Notes under the pieces: generated by a model | The model's database searches: none | Told to the model about the DNA's origin: nothing | The model's input: the letters and a program-made list of their open reading frames with translations, nothing else | Part shown: positions 11,433 to 21,983 of the stretch, piece by piece | How positions within the stretch are numbered: position 1 is the first letter of the stretch | Layout of the letters: the number at the start of each line of letters is the position of its first letter | Program-made: the position numbers and the translations under genes | Origin: Agrostemma githago | Lineage: Eukaryota; Streptophyta; Magnoliopsida; Caryophyllales; Caryophyllaceae | DNA length: 64,000 nt | Direction of reading: 5' to 3' | NCBI GenBank assembly: GCA_958450325.1 | Contig: OY288243.1 | Span: 63,100,606 to 63,164,605 of the forward strand

Positions 11433-12030
11433 CTTGTGCTTATGTCTGGTTACCGGTGGCCCATCTGTAAGAATACTGCGTAATCAGGAAAGTTGCTTCG
11501 GAACTTAAATATGCCAAGGCATAGGAAATGACGCGGGAGGAGAGACGACTCCAGTTTGACTTAGGTTAGACTTTCTTAAGACAAATGTGTAGGGTGCGAT
11601 TCTCGGAGTGACTGTGTGATTAATCGCTCCGTCGAAGAATAGCCCCCAAGTGAGACTAAGGACTCGGATAGGATTCAGATGGTGTGACATCTAAGTGACT
11701 CAAAAGTGGGGTACATGGGATGACACGTGTAAGACTTGACCCTTAGAGCAATCGTGATTGATCGCTCCTCTGAAGGGTAGCCCCCGAGTGAGGAAAAGCC
11801 TGGACAAGAAAACGACCTGAGACTAAACACCTAGACGGGTGACTCGTGAGTAGTGGGCCTTCCTTAGGACTCGGCATGTGGGCCGAGTCTTGTTTGAAGG
11901 AAGGTTCACGTGAGACATTCCCCAGACTTTGGACTCGTTTTTGTTAACGGGCCATCCTTTGTAGGAGTATGTCCTACGCAGGTGGGCCTTGCCTTGGTAA
12001 AATAAGGCGGACTGGGATAGGGGGGAAACC
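11433..12030 (-). other. 5' leader of L1, no gene seen
   Basis: Sequence between the gag start and the right LTR. It contains two related 120-bp stretches (about 11590-11660 and 11740-11790) sharing GATTAATCGCTCC/GATTGATCGCTCC and TAGCCCCCRAGTGAG, so an old tandem duplication is likely. The G-rich tract AGGGGGGAAACC at about 12019-12030 abuts the LTR edge. Confidence 0.5.
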
Positions 12031-12135
12031 TGTGATGTAAGATTGATTCAGTTCCTTTTTAATACGATATTCGACTATAAAGTCGATATCGTATTTTGAG
12101 AACGTTTGTTTTGTATGAAAATTATATTGTAGTAT
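12031..12135 (-). repeat. right LTR of L1, part 1
   Basis: Matches 6769-6859, then is interrupted exactly at the CACTA insertion. The last three bases, TAT (12133-12135), are the CACTA target duplication. Confidence 0.85.
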
Positions 12136-12416
12136 CACTACAAAAATGAAGGGTATGTCGCGGCGGAAAAATCCGACGCGAATCACGAAAATCCGACGCG
12201 AAATCAAGTTTGCGTCGGATTCCGCGACGTGAAAGACCGCCATTAATTTTGGACGCAAAGAGGAACACTTGCGGCGGATCGGCCGCCGCATACTGTTTCG
12301 CGTGGGACATGCGGCGGAAATGGCGACACTAGGAAGGTCAAAGGGGACTTGAAGTCAACTGTTTAAGCGTCGGAAATTGGATGGTGTGCGGCGGATATTC
12401 CCACGCAAAAATAGGT

Positions 12417-12676
12417 ATGCGTCCAGTTTTGCGTGGGAGTTTCCCTTGCAACAAATGGGTGTGCGTCCAGTTTTGCGTGGGACTTTCCCTTGCAACAAAT
12501 GGGTGTGCGTCCAGTTTTGCGTGGGATTTTCCCTTGCAACCAATGGGTGTGCGTCCAGTTTTGCGTGGGATTTTCCCTTGCAACAAGTGGGTGTGCGTCC
12601 AGTTTTGCGTGGGATTTTCCCTTGCAACAAATGGGTGTGCATCCAGTTTTGCGTGGGATTTTCCCTTGCAAACTGG
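12417..12676. repeat. 44-bp subterminal tandem repeat of the CACTA element
   Basis: Six units starting at 12417, 12461, 12505, 12549, 12593 and 12637, each with GTGCGTCCAGTTTTGCGTGG then a TTTCCCTTGCAACAAATGGG-like half. The motif GCGTGGGA recurs at both ends of the transposon. The overlapping open frames on both strands here are by-products of the repeat and not genes. Confidence 0.93.
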
Positions 12677-13043
12677 GTCTGTACGGCAATATCTGCTGGA
12701 TATAAAACGTCCCCAAAACAGAAAATCGACCTGAAAAAAATAAAAGCACACAACGTGCAACCAAATGTGCTCCTCCCGAGCAAATTCCACATCGAATCTT
12801 TCACGCAGAAGCAGAACATGCTCAATGATCGAAAAGAAACTAATATATTACCGAGTCTACCTAATCCCAAGTTCACAAGTTCACAAGTTACCAAGTTCAC
12901 AAGTCTACCTACTTCCCAAGTCAAGTTCACAAGTCTACCTAATCCCCAAGTTCACAAGTCCACCTAATTCCCAAGAAACTAATATATATTCCGTTAACAA
13001 GTTCGAGGACTAGTAATTAGAAAATACATATTACCTAGTCTAC
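12677..13043. other. non-coding stretch inside the CACTA element
   Basis: It contains a local array of CAAGTTCACAAGTCTACCTA-like units (about 12865-12970). This is presumably the 3' flank of the Transposase_24-type gene. No frame supported. Confidence 0.55.
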
Positions 13044-14411
13044 CTAATGGGGCGGGTCTACCTCCATGTTACTACCAAATGCGTGACCATCGTCAGCGTT
13101 GTCGTCACGCCTCTGACCCCGTGGCATAGAACTGCAGCCTTCATCGGACATAGCGATCCTCTCCTTCAGCATCTCTATCGTCCTCCTCTGGTCCTGCATC
13201 TCGCGCTCATGCTGCAGCTGCCGTTCCTCCATTTTCTTCAAGTCCTCTTTCATTCTCATGTTCTCGGTCCGTTGCTGGGTGGCGGCGGTGGGTACGTACG
13301 AGTCATCAACCGCGGTACTGGTATGATTCATGCACGGTTTGAACAGTTCTTTGGCTGCACTTCCAACCCCGAACACACGTTTCTTCTTGTTGAACCCCCC
13401 CGAGGCGTCATGGTATAAGCGAAACTCGTCCACACGTGATATCGCCTCCCCTCCTTGGGACATTGCCTCTTCCCTCGCTTGTACAAATTTTTGCTGAAAT
13501 GACATTCAAATGTTAAATTATATAGCTTAACACCAAATGATGAAGTTGAGATAATTTAATATGATTTGAATTCTATTGTCGGAGAACTTACGTCCACCTC
13601 CTCTGCAATGGGATCAACCCAAAGACCTTTCTTGTTCTTCTTTAACTTGTGAAGCAGCTGAATCGGGGTCGCATTCGGTCCCTTCGAAATAAAATGTCAG
13701 AACACGTACAAACCATGTTATATTGAACATAAAAAACTAATAATTTATTTTCATAACACATACCATTTTATTGAAAGCTTTTGTCGCGCTATTACGCCCT
13801 AGGCAGTTGGTCCCTTTCGCTACTCCGTCTTTGTTTCCGCCACGACGGTTCGCTTTGTTCACTTCTACTTTCTTCAGGAATTTAGGATCCATTGCCCTAC
13901 GTTGCAGCTCCTGGTACTTGTTCTCCGGGATCCAAGTAGGCCTTTCCTTCGCCTTCATTGCTCTCTGGAAGATGTCGGAGAGACGCTTCTTGATCCTTAC
14001 CTCGTACGCGTTTCGCAGCTCATAACCCGGATCGATCTTCACCCGTTTCTGTTTGCAAAAGACAAACAAATTATTAGAAAATTTAAAAATTACTTAAATA
14101 GTTCAAGTATTAGCCCAAAAAAAAAACTCACTTCGAAGTGGGAGTACATGGCGTCCCTCGCCAGTTGAGGCGCCTCAGTCCAGTTCCTATAAACGCCAGG
14201 GGCGTTCATGTAAGTGCCGACGATGGACTCGCGTAGGTAATTGACAATGTCGTCATCTTCCCACCTACAACGACAATTTAACGAGTTATATTCCATCGTA
14301 AATGAAAACATTAATACAGTACAAGAATTCTTACCAAACGCCGTTTTCGTTCCGCGAAAGGTATTTCTTATCGGCATCCGGTATATCGTCGTTGTTCCCA
14401 GCACCTGCCAT
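13044..14411 (-). CDS. CACTA accessory transposase gene, Transposase_24 / Ptta-En/Spm type
   Basis: A multi-exon gene by inspection. The start ATG is at 14411 (MAGAGNNDDIPDADKK). Exons then lie at about 14411-14334, 14266-14131, 14050-13765, 13681-13591 and 13500-13044, with GT-AG borders. Recognisable stretches are WEDDDIVNYLRESIVGTYMN, then the basic domain RIKKRLSDIFQRAMKAKERP and NKYQELQRRAMDPKF. A C-terminal coiled coil (MRMKEDLKKMEERQLQHERE) follows. This fits the plant Transposase_24 proteins that accompany CACTA transposases and probably bind subterminal repeats, as maize TNPA does. Exon borders were placed by eye. It may be a separate transcript or 3' exons of one long transcript with the TNP2-type gene. 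Confidence 0.7.
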
Positions 14412-14611
14412 TATTACGTTTCCGCTACGAGAACCATAGTTGCAAAACATGAAAACACATTAACAATGTACAATACTGAAGGTACATACACACAGAAAAT
14501 GTAATACATTAACCAATCTATAATACGTACATCTGTTTGCTTAAAATGTTTTTAATTAGTTACAATGAAAATAAACAAATTAAAGTTACGGTATTAAAAT
14601 GATAATGGACA

Positions 14612-17600
14612 CTACTCATCGTCGCTACTATCATTCTCCTCATCCGTGTTCACTTCATTGAAACCGTCTTCCTCGATCTCATCATCATCCCATTCACTGT
14701 CCACCTCTTCCTCATCTGCTTCTATTACAACCTGTTCCTCACCCTCATCCTCACTCTCACCCTCAGGCACGATCCAATTGTGAAACTCATCTTCTTCCTC
14801 TTCCTCTTCCTCGCCCCCATCCTCTTCACCGACGTTCCCTACTTGTTCCTCAATTTCATCAGTGTCATCAGTGTCTGAAACTACAATAGATGAAAGTGGT
14901 TGTGTATTAGAAACGACATCCTCTTGGTATACGTTATCGTCGGTGATTGGGTTGTCAATTTGTGACCTCGCCTTGATCTTAAACACCGCCGACCATTGTG
15001 TATCCTTTTTTCCCTTTGGATAAGGGGCAAAGCAAATTTGATCGCTTTGGTACGCCAACACAAAAGGATTGTGCCCTCGCAGTTTTCTTGAGCGATTCAC
15101 ATCTACAAGATTGTATAACTTATGAACATTAACTCCTTGTGCAGAGTTATCAATCCAATCACATTTGAATAGTACGGGTTTACAGGTCCTGTCACTGTCA
15201 AAATAGTGGAGTTCAACCACCTCTTCTAGTGTTCCATAATAATCTGACCCTTCCGTGGAACTCACACAGACCCCGTTACTAATTGTAGATTTAGGGACGT
15301 CGACACCATCTTTGAAAGCACGAAACTTGTACCCATTCACTGAATAACGTTTCCAAGTCTTCACCCGTGAAGAAGGGCCAGTCGCAAGAGTTTTCATGAG
15401 GGGGTCGAGCAGCACTTCAGGCTTTCATGAAGATATAATAAGTCAATAAATTATTTTAATAAACAGTTTCGAGTAACTTAAAGTCACAACTATCATTTTC
15501 ACGTACTTGATCTCGTAGCCAAGTGGAGAACAATGACTCATATTTGCTCCAAACTGCGTCACATGATCTAACCTCAGCATGTTTGGTCATGATGTACGCC
15601 TCGAATTTCCTAAATTTGTTTCAAGTCATCAGATGAAAAAAAAAAAGATTATTGTACGGGGTTTTATATTATCAAAACAATAAAGAGTTATTGCACTACA
15701 TCTGTCACTTACTCCTCGTACGGCCTTATGATTGCACCACAGTTTCTTATGACGTAAGTGTGCGCTTGATTGTACTCAACCTCTGTGAGAAATCTTTCCT
15801 TACATTTTCCCGTAGTGCTGCCCACATCCTTTCGAAATGGTTCTACAGTGTCATCAGATTCGTCATTTTCATTGACACCAATATCAATATTCTTCGCTTT
15901 CGTGTCAATATGCTCTTGAAAGTAAAAGGAACAAAAATTTGACGTTTCCTCCAACAAATAAGCGTTACATATTGACCCTTCTACCCGAGCTTTATTTCCA
16001 ATTTTTTTTTTAAAGATGATTGAGGAACCTGCATAACAATAATACAAAGTACAATTACTTTCATTTTAGATGCTACAAGCTGGGCACAGTTGTTAACGCA
16101 ATCATACCTTTCAAATGGATACATCCAACGGTATTGAACAGGACCCCCAACTTTTGCTTCAAATGGAAGGTGAACTGGTAAATGTTCCATCGAGTTGAAG
16201 AAAGACGGAGGAAATATTTTCTCCAACTTACAAATGATCTCGGCAATGTTCTTCTCCAACCGATTAATGGAGTCCACGGAGATGGTATATGAACACAAAT
16301 CGCGAAAAAATTGACTAATCTCAGTTATGGCATTCCATGTGTTTACAGGGACTAATTGCTTCAATGCTACAGGCAACAACCTCTCCATGAACACGTGGCA
16401 GTCATGACTTTTCATGCCATGCAATATCATTTTCGAATGGTCTACACACCTAGACAAGTCAGATGCGTAACCGTCCGGGAACTTTAACCCAGATACCCAG
16501 TCACATAACGCCTCCTTCTCACTTCTGTCCAATACGAATGACATTGACTTGGGTCGACTGAAACACAGTTCCTTAAATTCGGCTTTGCCTTTCGGTCCGA
16601 ATGACATCTTATTGGGTACATCCATAATGGTATTCATAAGTTGCTCAAAAAAGTTCTTTTCAATGTGCATGACATCTAGGTTGTGCCTAATCAGCAGAGT
16701 CTTCCAGTATGGAAGTTCCCAGAATATACTTTGTTTCCACCATCCTTCTTTTTTATCTTTCAACTTCTTCAACTCGTCGAAAGAAGCATGAACAATGGTA
16801 GGGTAATGTTTTACTTCCTCCCATATTTCATCGCCTGACAACCTGTTAGAGGCGACTGAACTTTCACTGAGTCTCTTCTTTAGAAAACCTTTGCAGTTCT
16901 TTCTAAATGGATGGTCGGCTGGTAGAAATTGTCTGTGGGAGTCAAACCAACACACCTTACAACTTCTTGGCAAATAAAAGGATTTTCTATTCTTACCTTG
17001 ACAGTAGGGGCAAGCACGATAACCCGTTGTACTCCAACCGGAGAGCATCCCGTAAGCAGGGAAGTCATTGATGGTCCACATTATTGCTGCCCTGAGATTA
17101 AAGCCCTTCTTCGTGGACACGTCGTACGTGTAAACCCCTGTCTCCCACAAACATTTTAATTCCTCAATCAAAGGTTGGAGATACACGTCCATATTTGACT
17201 TCGGGTTCTTAGGTCCAGGAACGATGAGAGACAAGAACATGAATTGTCTCTTTAAACACAACCAAGGAGGGAGGTTGTAGGGTGTCACCATAACTGGCCA
17301 GCACGAGTAAGATTTACCGAATTGTCCGTAAGGGGAAAACCCATCAGTGCATAAACCTAAGCGAACATTGCGCGGCTCTTTTGAAAACTCGGGATATTTA
17401 AGGTCAAACATTTTCCAAGCTTCACCGTCACTAGGATGCACCATGGTACCATCTACCCTTAGTCGTGTGTTTTTGTGATGCCAACGCATTTGCTCGGCTA
17501 CGTTCTTTGTCGCGTACAGGCGTTGTAATCTAGGACCTAGCGGGAAATAAGTCAACACCTTACTCGCTACTCTATTTCCCCTCGTATTTTTCGTCGCACT

Positions 17601-18340
17601 CTTAAATCTATCCGCGCCACACTTTGTGCGGAATCTGCTTTCCAAAACAACATGCACCCGTGGGGGCAGGAATCGATCTTCTTATGAGGAAGTTGAAGAC
17701 CCTTTAACACTTTCTTGACCTCGTAAAAATTTCGGGACATGACATTATCCTTTTTGGGGAGAAGGTCAGCTATAAACGCTATCCAACCATCGAGTAATCT
17801 GAAAGACATGTTACCTTCGCACTTAAGGGTCAACATCCTTGAAGCGGCTTCCAACAAACTCATGTCACATCCGTCGCAAACTGGTAACTCAGCATTTTTC
17901 ATCATTTCGAAAAAGGATAGAACTTCTGGGTTGGGTTCATCCTGAACTTCCTCATTGCTTAGCTCGTCCGGGTTACGCTCCGCCTCCATTATTTCCTCAA
18001 CGGTCGGACGTAACGCATCCTCCACGAACTCCCGATATGGGTTACTACTACCCGCTCCGTGACTATCACTAACGAGATCAGAATCCTCACCATGATACGT
18101 CCAGACGTAGTAGTTTGGAACAAACCCGTTTTTGTAGAGATGATCTCTAACATCAAGGGCATCTAGTATGGCAAAGTTTTTGCATTTACTACAAGGACAC
18201 CTAAGTTGTTGTTTCGTGTAGTGGACGTTATTGTTTATGGAATAGTCGATAAATTTCAACACACCGTCTTTGTATTCATGTTTAGGCTTCTTTCGCTCAT
18301 CTAATCTCTCGTACATCCACTTCCTTTCTACTCTCTTCAT
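14612..18340 (-). pseudogene. CACTA TNP2-type transposase gene, one frameshift
   Basis: The start is chosen at 18340 (MKRVERKWMYERL) because the 14 residues upstream only translate a (TA)n tract. Order: Transpos_assoc zinc domain (CPCSKCKN, HLYKNGFVPNYYVW); the CPHGCMLFWK motif; Transposase_21 core (DGFSPYGQFGKSYSCWPVM, IMWTINDFPAYGMLSGWST, ACPYCQ); DUF4218 (VDSINRLEKNIAEIICKLEK, MEHLPVHLPFEAKVGGPVQY). A 79-bp intron lies at 16029-16107, with further exons at 15712-16028 and about 15509-15609. DUF4216 (DYYGTLEEVVELHYFDSD, HNPFVLAYQSDQICFAPYP) follows, then a strongly acidic tail ending at 14612. Near 17640 the frame shifts by one base, between FWK and the downstream SRFRTKCGADRFK. Unless this is a sequencing error or a very short intron, the protein is broken. 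Confidence 0.88.
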
Positions 18341-18577
18341 TCTTTGTGAGGACAATATATATATATATATATATGTGTGCATGCAAAGTACGTAGAAATT
18401 ATTAAATTAGTTGAGCGTGGGGAAGAACATTCAACGACGCCTAATATTATGGACATTATCTACAGAACAATGTAAACCAAGTGCAGTCAATTGAACATGC
18501 TTTCATAAATCCGTAAACCCATTTAGACATCATTTCGAAACAGTTTCACCACCTTGGGACCTTATCACTCCAACCTA
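18341..18577. other. upstream region of the CACTA transposase gene
   Basis: A (TA)n tract at 18355-18374 directly precedes the chosen start codon on the minus strand. It could serve as a TATA-like region or be transcribed leader. No gene seen. Confidence 0.5.
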
Positions 18578-18808
18578 AACTCATCCTTGTACGTTCCATG
18601 CCACTAATAAACACAAAATTTTGTTATGCCGATAAGAAAAAAATCCGGCAGCAATTCGCCCCAGTTCTCCAAATGAACTATGTGGAAATATGAAAAGTCC
18701 ACATGTGCATTCGGAGAACAATGAGGGAATTGCCACAAGACTTTTTCTTATCGACATAACAAAATTTCGTGTTTACCACCTAAGTGACATGAAAAGTACA
18801 AAGACAGT
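18578..18808. repeat. long imperfect hairpin (about 110-bp arms) inside the CACTA element
   Basis: The left arm has AAAATTTTGTTATGCCGATA, then a GCAATTCGCCCCAGTTCTCC stretch. The right arm carries the inverse in the same order: GGAGAACAATGAGGGAATTG, then TATCGACATAACAAAATTT. Matching extends outward to CTTGTACGTTCCATG/CATGAAAAGTACAAAG and inward to TATGTGGA/TCCACATG. It could be a miRNA-like foldback, a MITE remnant or a silencing source. Confidence 0.75.
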
Positions 18809-18824
18809 CCCAAAACGGGGACTA

Positions 18825-18857
18825 TTCAAGAATTACTCCTAACAAGTAATTCTTGAA
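18825..18857. repeat. short perfect palindrome
   Basis: TTCAAGAATTACT (18825-18837), a 7-bp loop, then AGTAATTCTTGAA (18845-18857). Thirteen perfect pairs; could form a stem-loop in RNA or DNA. Confidence 0.8.
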
Positions 18858-18959
18858 CGGGTACTAGGTAGGTCTGAGTAGATGTATAACATGTCTTACC
18901 AACAATACGTAACCTAAACTGTAAACAACAACAATCATGTATCAACACCCAACAAATTA

Positions 18960-19608
18960 CTACAAGTAGTATTAGTAGTAGTATTAGCAGTAGAAGATTA
19001 GTAGTATTAGTAGTATTAGTAGTTGTAGTAGTAGAAGATTAGTAATATTATTAGTAGTAGTTAAGTAGTATTAGTAGTAGTAGATTAGTAGTAGTGGTGG
19101 TAGTAGTATTAGTAGTAGATTAGTAGTAGTAGATTAGTAGTAGTAGTGGATTAGTAGTATTATTAGTAGTAGTTAAGTAGTATTAGTAGTAGTAGATTAG
19201 TACTAGTGGTGGTAGTAGTAGTATTAGTAGTAGATTAGTAGTAGTAGTAGTGGTAGTATATTAGTAGTATTAGTAGTAGCAGTAGAAGATTAGTAGTATT
19301 ATTAGTAGTAGTTAAGTAGTATTATTATTATTATTAGTAGTAGTAGTAGTAGATTAATAGTAGTGGTGGTAGTAGTAGTATTAGTAGTAGATTAGTAGTA
19401 GTAAATTAGTAGTACTAGTAGATTAGTAGTATTATTATTAGTAGTTAAGTAGTATTAGTAGTAGTAGATTAGTAGTAGTATATTAGTAGTATTAGTAGTA
19501 GAAGATTAGTAGTAGTTAAGTAGTATTAGTAGTAGTATATTAGTAGTATTAGTAGTAGAAGATTAGTAGTAGTTAAGTAGTATTAGTAGTAGTAGATTAG
19601 TAGTATTA
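18960..19608. repeat. (TAG)n-rich microsatellite block, left part
   Basis: Long runs of TAGTAGTAG with regular TTAGTAGTAG and TTAAGTAG interruptions; about 650 bp before the MITE. The block resumes at 20576. Confidence 0.95.
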
Positions 19609-20260
19609 GGCCCTGTTCTCCTGGACTTAAACTGACTGAACTGAAATGAACTGAACTGAATGTGTCTGAACTGAACTGAACTGAACTGAATGTGTCTGAA
19701 CTGAACTGAACTGAACTGAATGTGTCTGAACTGAACTGAACTGAACTGAATGTGTCTGAACTGAACTGAACTGAACTGAATGTGTCTGAACTGAACTGAA
19801 CTGAAAAATAAAAATAAAAATAAAAATAAAAATAATTAATTCTAATATTAATAATAATTATAATATTAATAATAATAATAATAATGTTATTATTATTAGT
19901 ATAATTAATATTTATAACTTATAATAGTATAGATTCGATATTAATATTCTCACCTTCCATAATTCAATATTAAAAAAATATTACTAATATACTTTAAAAA
20001 ATTTGAGTCATAATAAATGCACAGTATGTTGAAGGCCCGTGATAAATTTACTTGAATATGCCAACTATCCCTCACTTTTCCTAATTCAATAAATATTTTC
20101 ACCTTCCAATTCACTTTGACGTAATTTGACGTAATTTGTATTTATCAAAAGTATTGACGTAATGGATTTAGATTGTATTGACAAAAATATTTGTTGTCAT
20201 TTGTTTTAGTTTAACTTCGAAAATATCGTTCTTTTACCGTTATTATTTTCACCATCCACT

Positions 20261-20339
<79 letters not shown>

Positions 20340-20359
20340 ATATAATGATGACGACGACG

Positions 20360-20395
<36 letters not shown>

Positions 20396-20408
20396 GTCCG
20401 GTTTTAAA

Positions 20409-20440
<32 letters not shown>

Positions 20441-20575
20441 GTCTGAACTGAACTGAACTGAACTGAACTGAATGTGTCTGAACTGAACCGAACTGAACTG
20501 AACTGAACTGAAACTGTCTGAACTGAACTGAACTGAACTGAAACTGTCTGAATATAAGTCTAGGAGAACAGGGCC
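19609..20575. mobile_element. Tourist/Harbinger-like MITE, 967 bp, with CTGAA tandem arrays
   Basis: The ends are GGCCCTGTTCTCCTGGACTT and, in reverse complement, GGCCCTGTTCTCCTAGACTT. TTA duplications lie at 19606-19608 and 20576-20578. The TIR and the TTA target fit PIF/Harbinger (Tourist) MITEs. Both ends carry CTGAACTGAA arrays broken by TGTGT in the same (direct) orientation. The core is AT-rich, with (AAT)n/(TAA)n microsatellites at about 19830-19890 and 20262-20440. No coding capacity. Confidence 0.88.
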
Positions 20576-20745
20576 TTAGTAGTAGTATATTAGTAGTAGT
20601 AGTAGTAGATTAGTAGTATTATTAGTAGTAGTTAAGTAGTATTAGTAGTAGTACATTAGTAGTAGTACATTAGTAGTAGTAGAAGATTAGTAGTTAAGTA
20701 GTATTAGTAGTAGTAGATTAGTAGTATTAGTAGTAGTATATTAGT
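20576..20745. repeat. (TAG)n-rich microsatellite block, right part
   Basis: Continuation of the block at 18960-19608 after the MITE; the TTA at 20576-20578 is the MITE target duplication. Confidence 0.93.
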
Positions 20746-21637
20746 CATATATATTTAAAAGACGTAATACACGTAAATAAATAAAGTAGATCATGTTAGT
20801 TAGTCTAACTTTTTTTTTTTAATTAAAACTGTACCTTTGAGGTTTATACTAATCAGCTATACCAGTCAAGAATGAAGGATGTTTGCTTAGTACTACTCCC
20901 TCATTACGTACAGTTGTTTCCTCATTATAGCTTACTCAGGCTCATGAACTACAAATAATGATGTTCAACAAAACTAACATCCATGATCAAGTACTAAACA
21001 CAGCAAAATTAGAGCAACAGGGCAACAATACTAAACACAGCAAGTTGACCTCTAAATCAACCTAGATTACGTGTCAAGGAAAACCGTAGTCAGCACATCA
21101 CTTGTCTCAAGAGAAGCTCTCAACAACGCCAATCCCTGCATGATCAACTAACCTTTACTTCTACTACTACCATCATTATAACAACAATAACAACACTAAC
21201 ACAACCAATATTATTTCATACAAACCAACACTACCACCATTAAATTAACACAACCCACCACTCACACAAACTAACCCCAACACTAACACAACCAACAACA
21301 ACAAACCACAACAATAACCTAATCAACAATAACATTAACAATAACAAATATTTAAAAAATTTAACAGATTGAACATACTTTGATGGAGAAAAGACAGAAA
21401 AATGAACCGAAGATGAGGAGGGCGCGCGGCAGGGGGGAGGGCACGGCAGTGGAAGGGCGCGCCGGCAGTGGCGCCGGCGGTGGATTTCGTCACCGGTGGA
21501 TGTCGTCGCCGGCCGGTGGGGAAGACGGGAAGGGGGAGGGGAATTGGGTAGATTAGGGTTTAGGGGAATCGATTTGGGGAAATCGATTTGGGGATATTGA
21601 TTTGGGCTGTTTCTTTTTGTGTCCGCGTCTTTTTTTT
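20746..21637 (-). other. non-coding right part of the CACTA element, probable transcript leader
   Basis: AT- and ACA-rich to about 21360, then GC-rich (21415-21540). On the minus strand the stretch 21530-21600 reads like a plant 5' leader, with AAACCCTAATC. No ATG-initiated frame of note, so it is probably leader plus a large first intron of the transposase transcript(s). Confidence 0.5.
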
Positions 21638-21645
21638 TTATATAT
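21638..21645 (-). promoter_or_regulatory. candidate TATA box for the CACTA genes
   Basis: Minus-strand TATATAAA, followed downstream by a poly-A/GACGCGGAC stretch and the AAACCCTAA-type leader. It lies about 335 bp inside the right end of the element, the usual promoter position in En/Spm elements. Confidence 0.5.
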
Positions 21646-21649
21646 GGAA

Positions 21650-21965
21650 TACATTGCGGCGGACAATCCCACGCAAACTCCGCCGCGTGTCAGCATCTAT
21701 GCGTCGAATTGTCCGCCACATAGCAGGATTAATTTTTTAAATTAAACGTCCCCCCTGCGTCGGTATAAGGCATACTATGCGGCGGATTTTCCGCCGCATA
21801 ATTGAGCGCGAAACTCCCACCCTTGGGCGCCCTTACCCTGCGTCCATTTTGCGTGGGGTATTCCCACGCAAGTCATTCGCGTCGCCTAATCCGACGCGAA
21901 TCCGACGTGATCAGAAACATGTGTCGGATATTTAGTCCGCCGCAAAACGTCTGCCGCAATTTCAT
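21650..21965. repeat. right subterminal region of the CACTA element
   Basis: Repeated, partly inverted motifs: GCGGCGGACAATCCCACGCA, TGCGTGGGGTATTCCCACGC and several GCGGCGGATT/CCGCCGCA pairs. They match motifs at 12160-12420 in the left end. Confidence 0.8.
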
Positions 21966-21983
21966 CTGCTTTTTGTAGTGTAT

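Larger units (their letters stand above)
12136..21980 (-). mobile_element. CACTA (En/Spm) DNA transposon, 9.8 kb
   Basis: It starts CACTACAAAAA (12136) and ends TTTTTGTAGTG (21980), with a 3-bp TAT duplication on both sides (12133-12135 and 21981-21983). Removing it restores an LTR continuous with the other L1 LTR. Both genes are on the minus strand: a TNP2-type transposase at 14612-18340 and a Transposase_24/Ptta-type gene at 13044-14411. Subterminal regions carry TGCGTGGGA/TCCCACGCA and GCGGCGG motifs, as expected for TNPA-like binding sites. A frameshift in the main transposase suggests this copy needs help from elsewhere to move. Confidence 0.96.

Noticed and set aside
12338..12967. Several open frames of 90-196 aa on both strands
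   Set aside because: They translate the 44-bp CACTA subterminal repeat (period not interrupted by stops in several frames); no protein signal.
18355..18374. (TA)n tract as another transposon landing site
   Set aside because: No TIR-bearing element abuts it; it is a plain microsatellite before the transposase start.
19628..19803. CTGAA array considered as a CRISPR-like or telomere-like repeat
   Set aside because: No unique spacers, plant context, and it lies within a MITE with clear TIRs.
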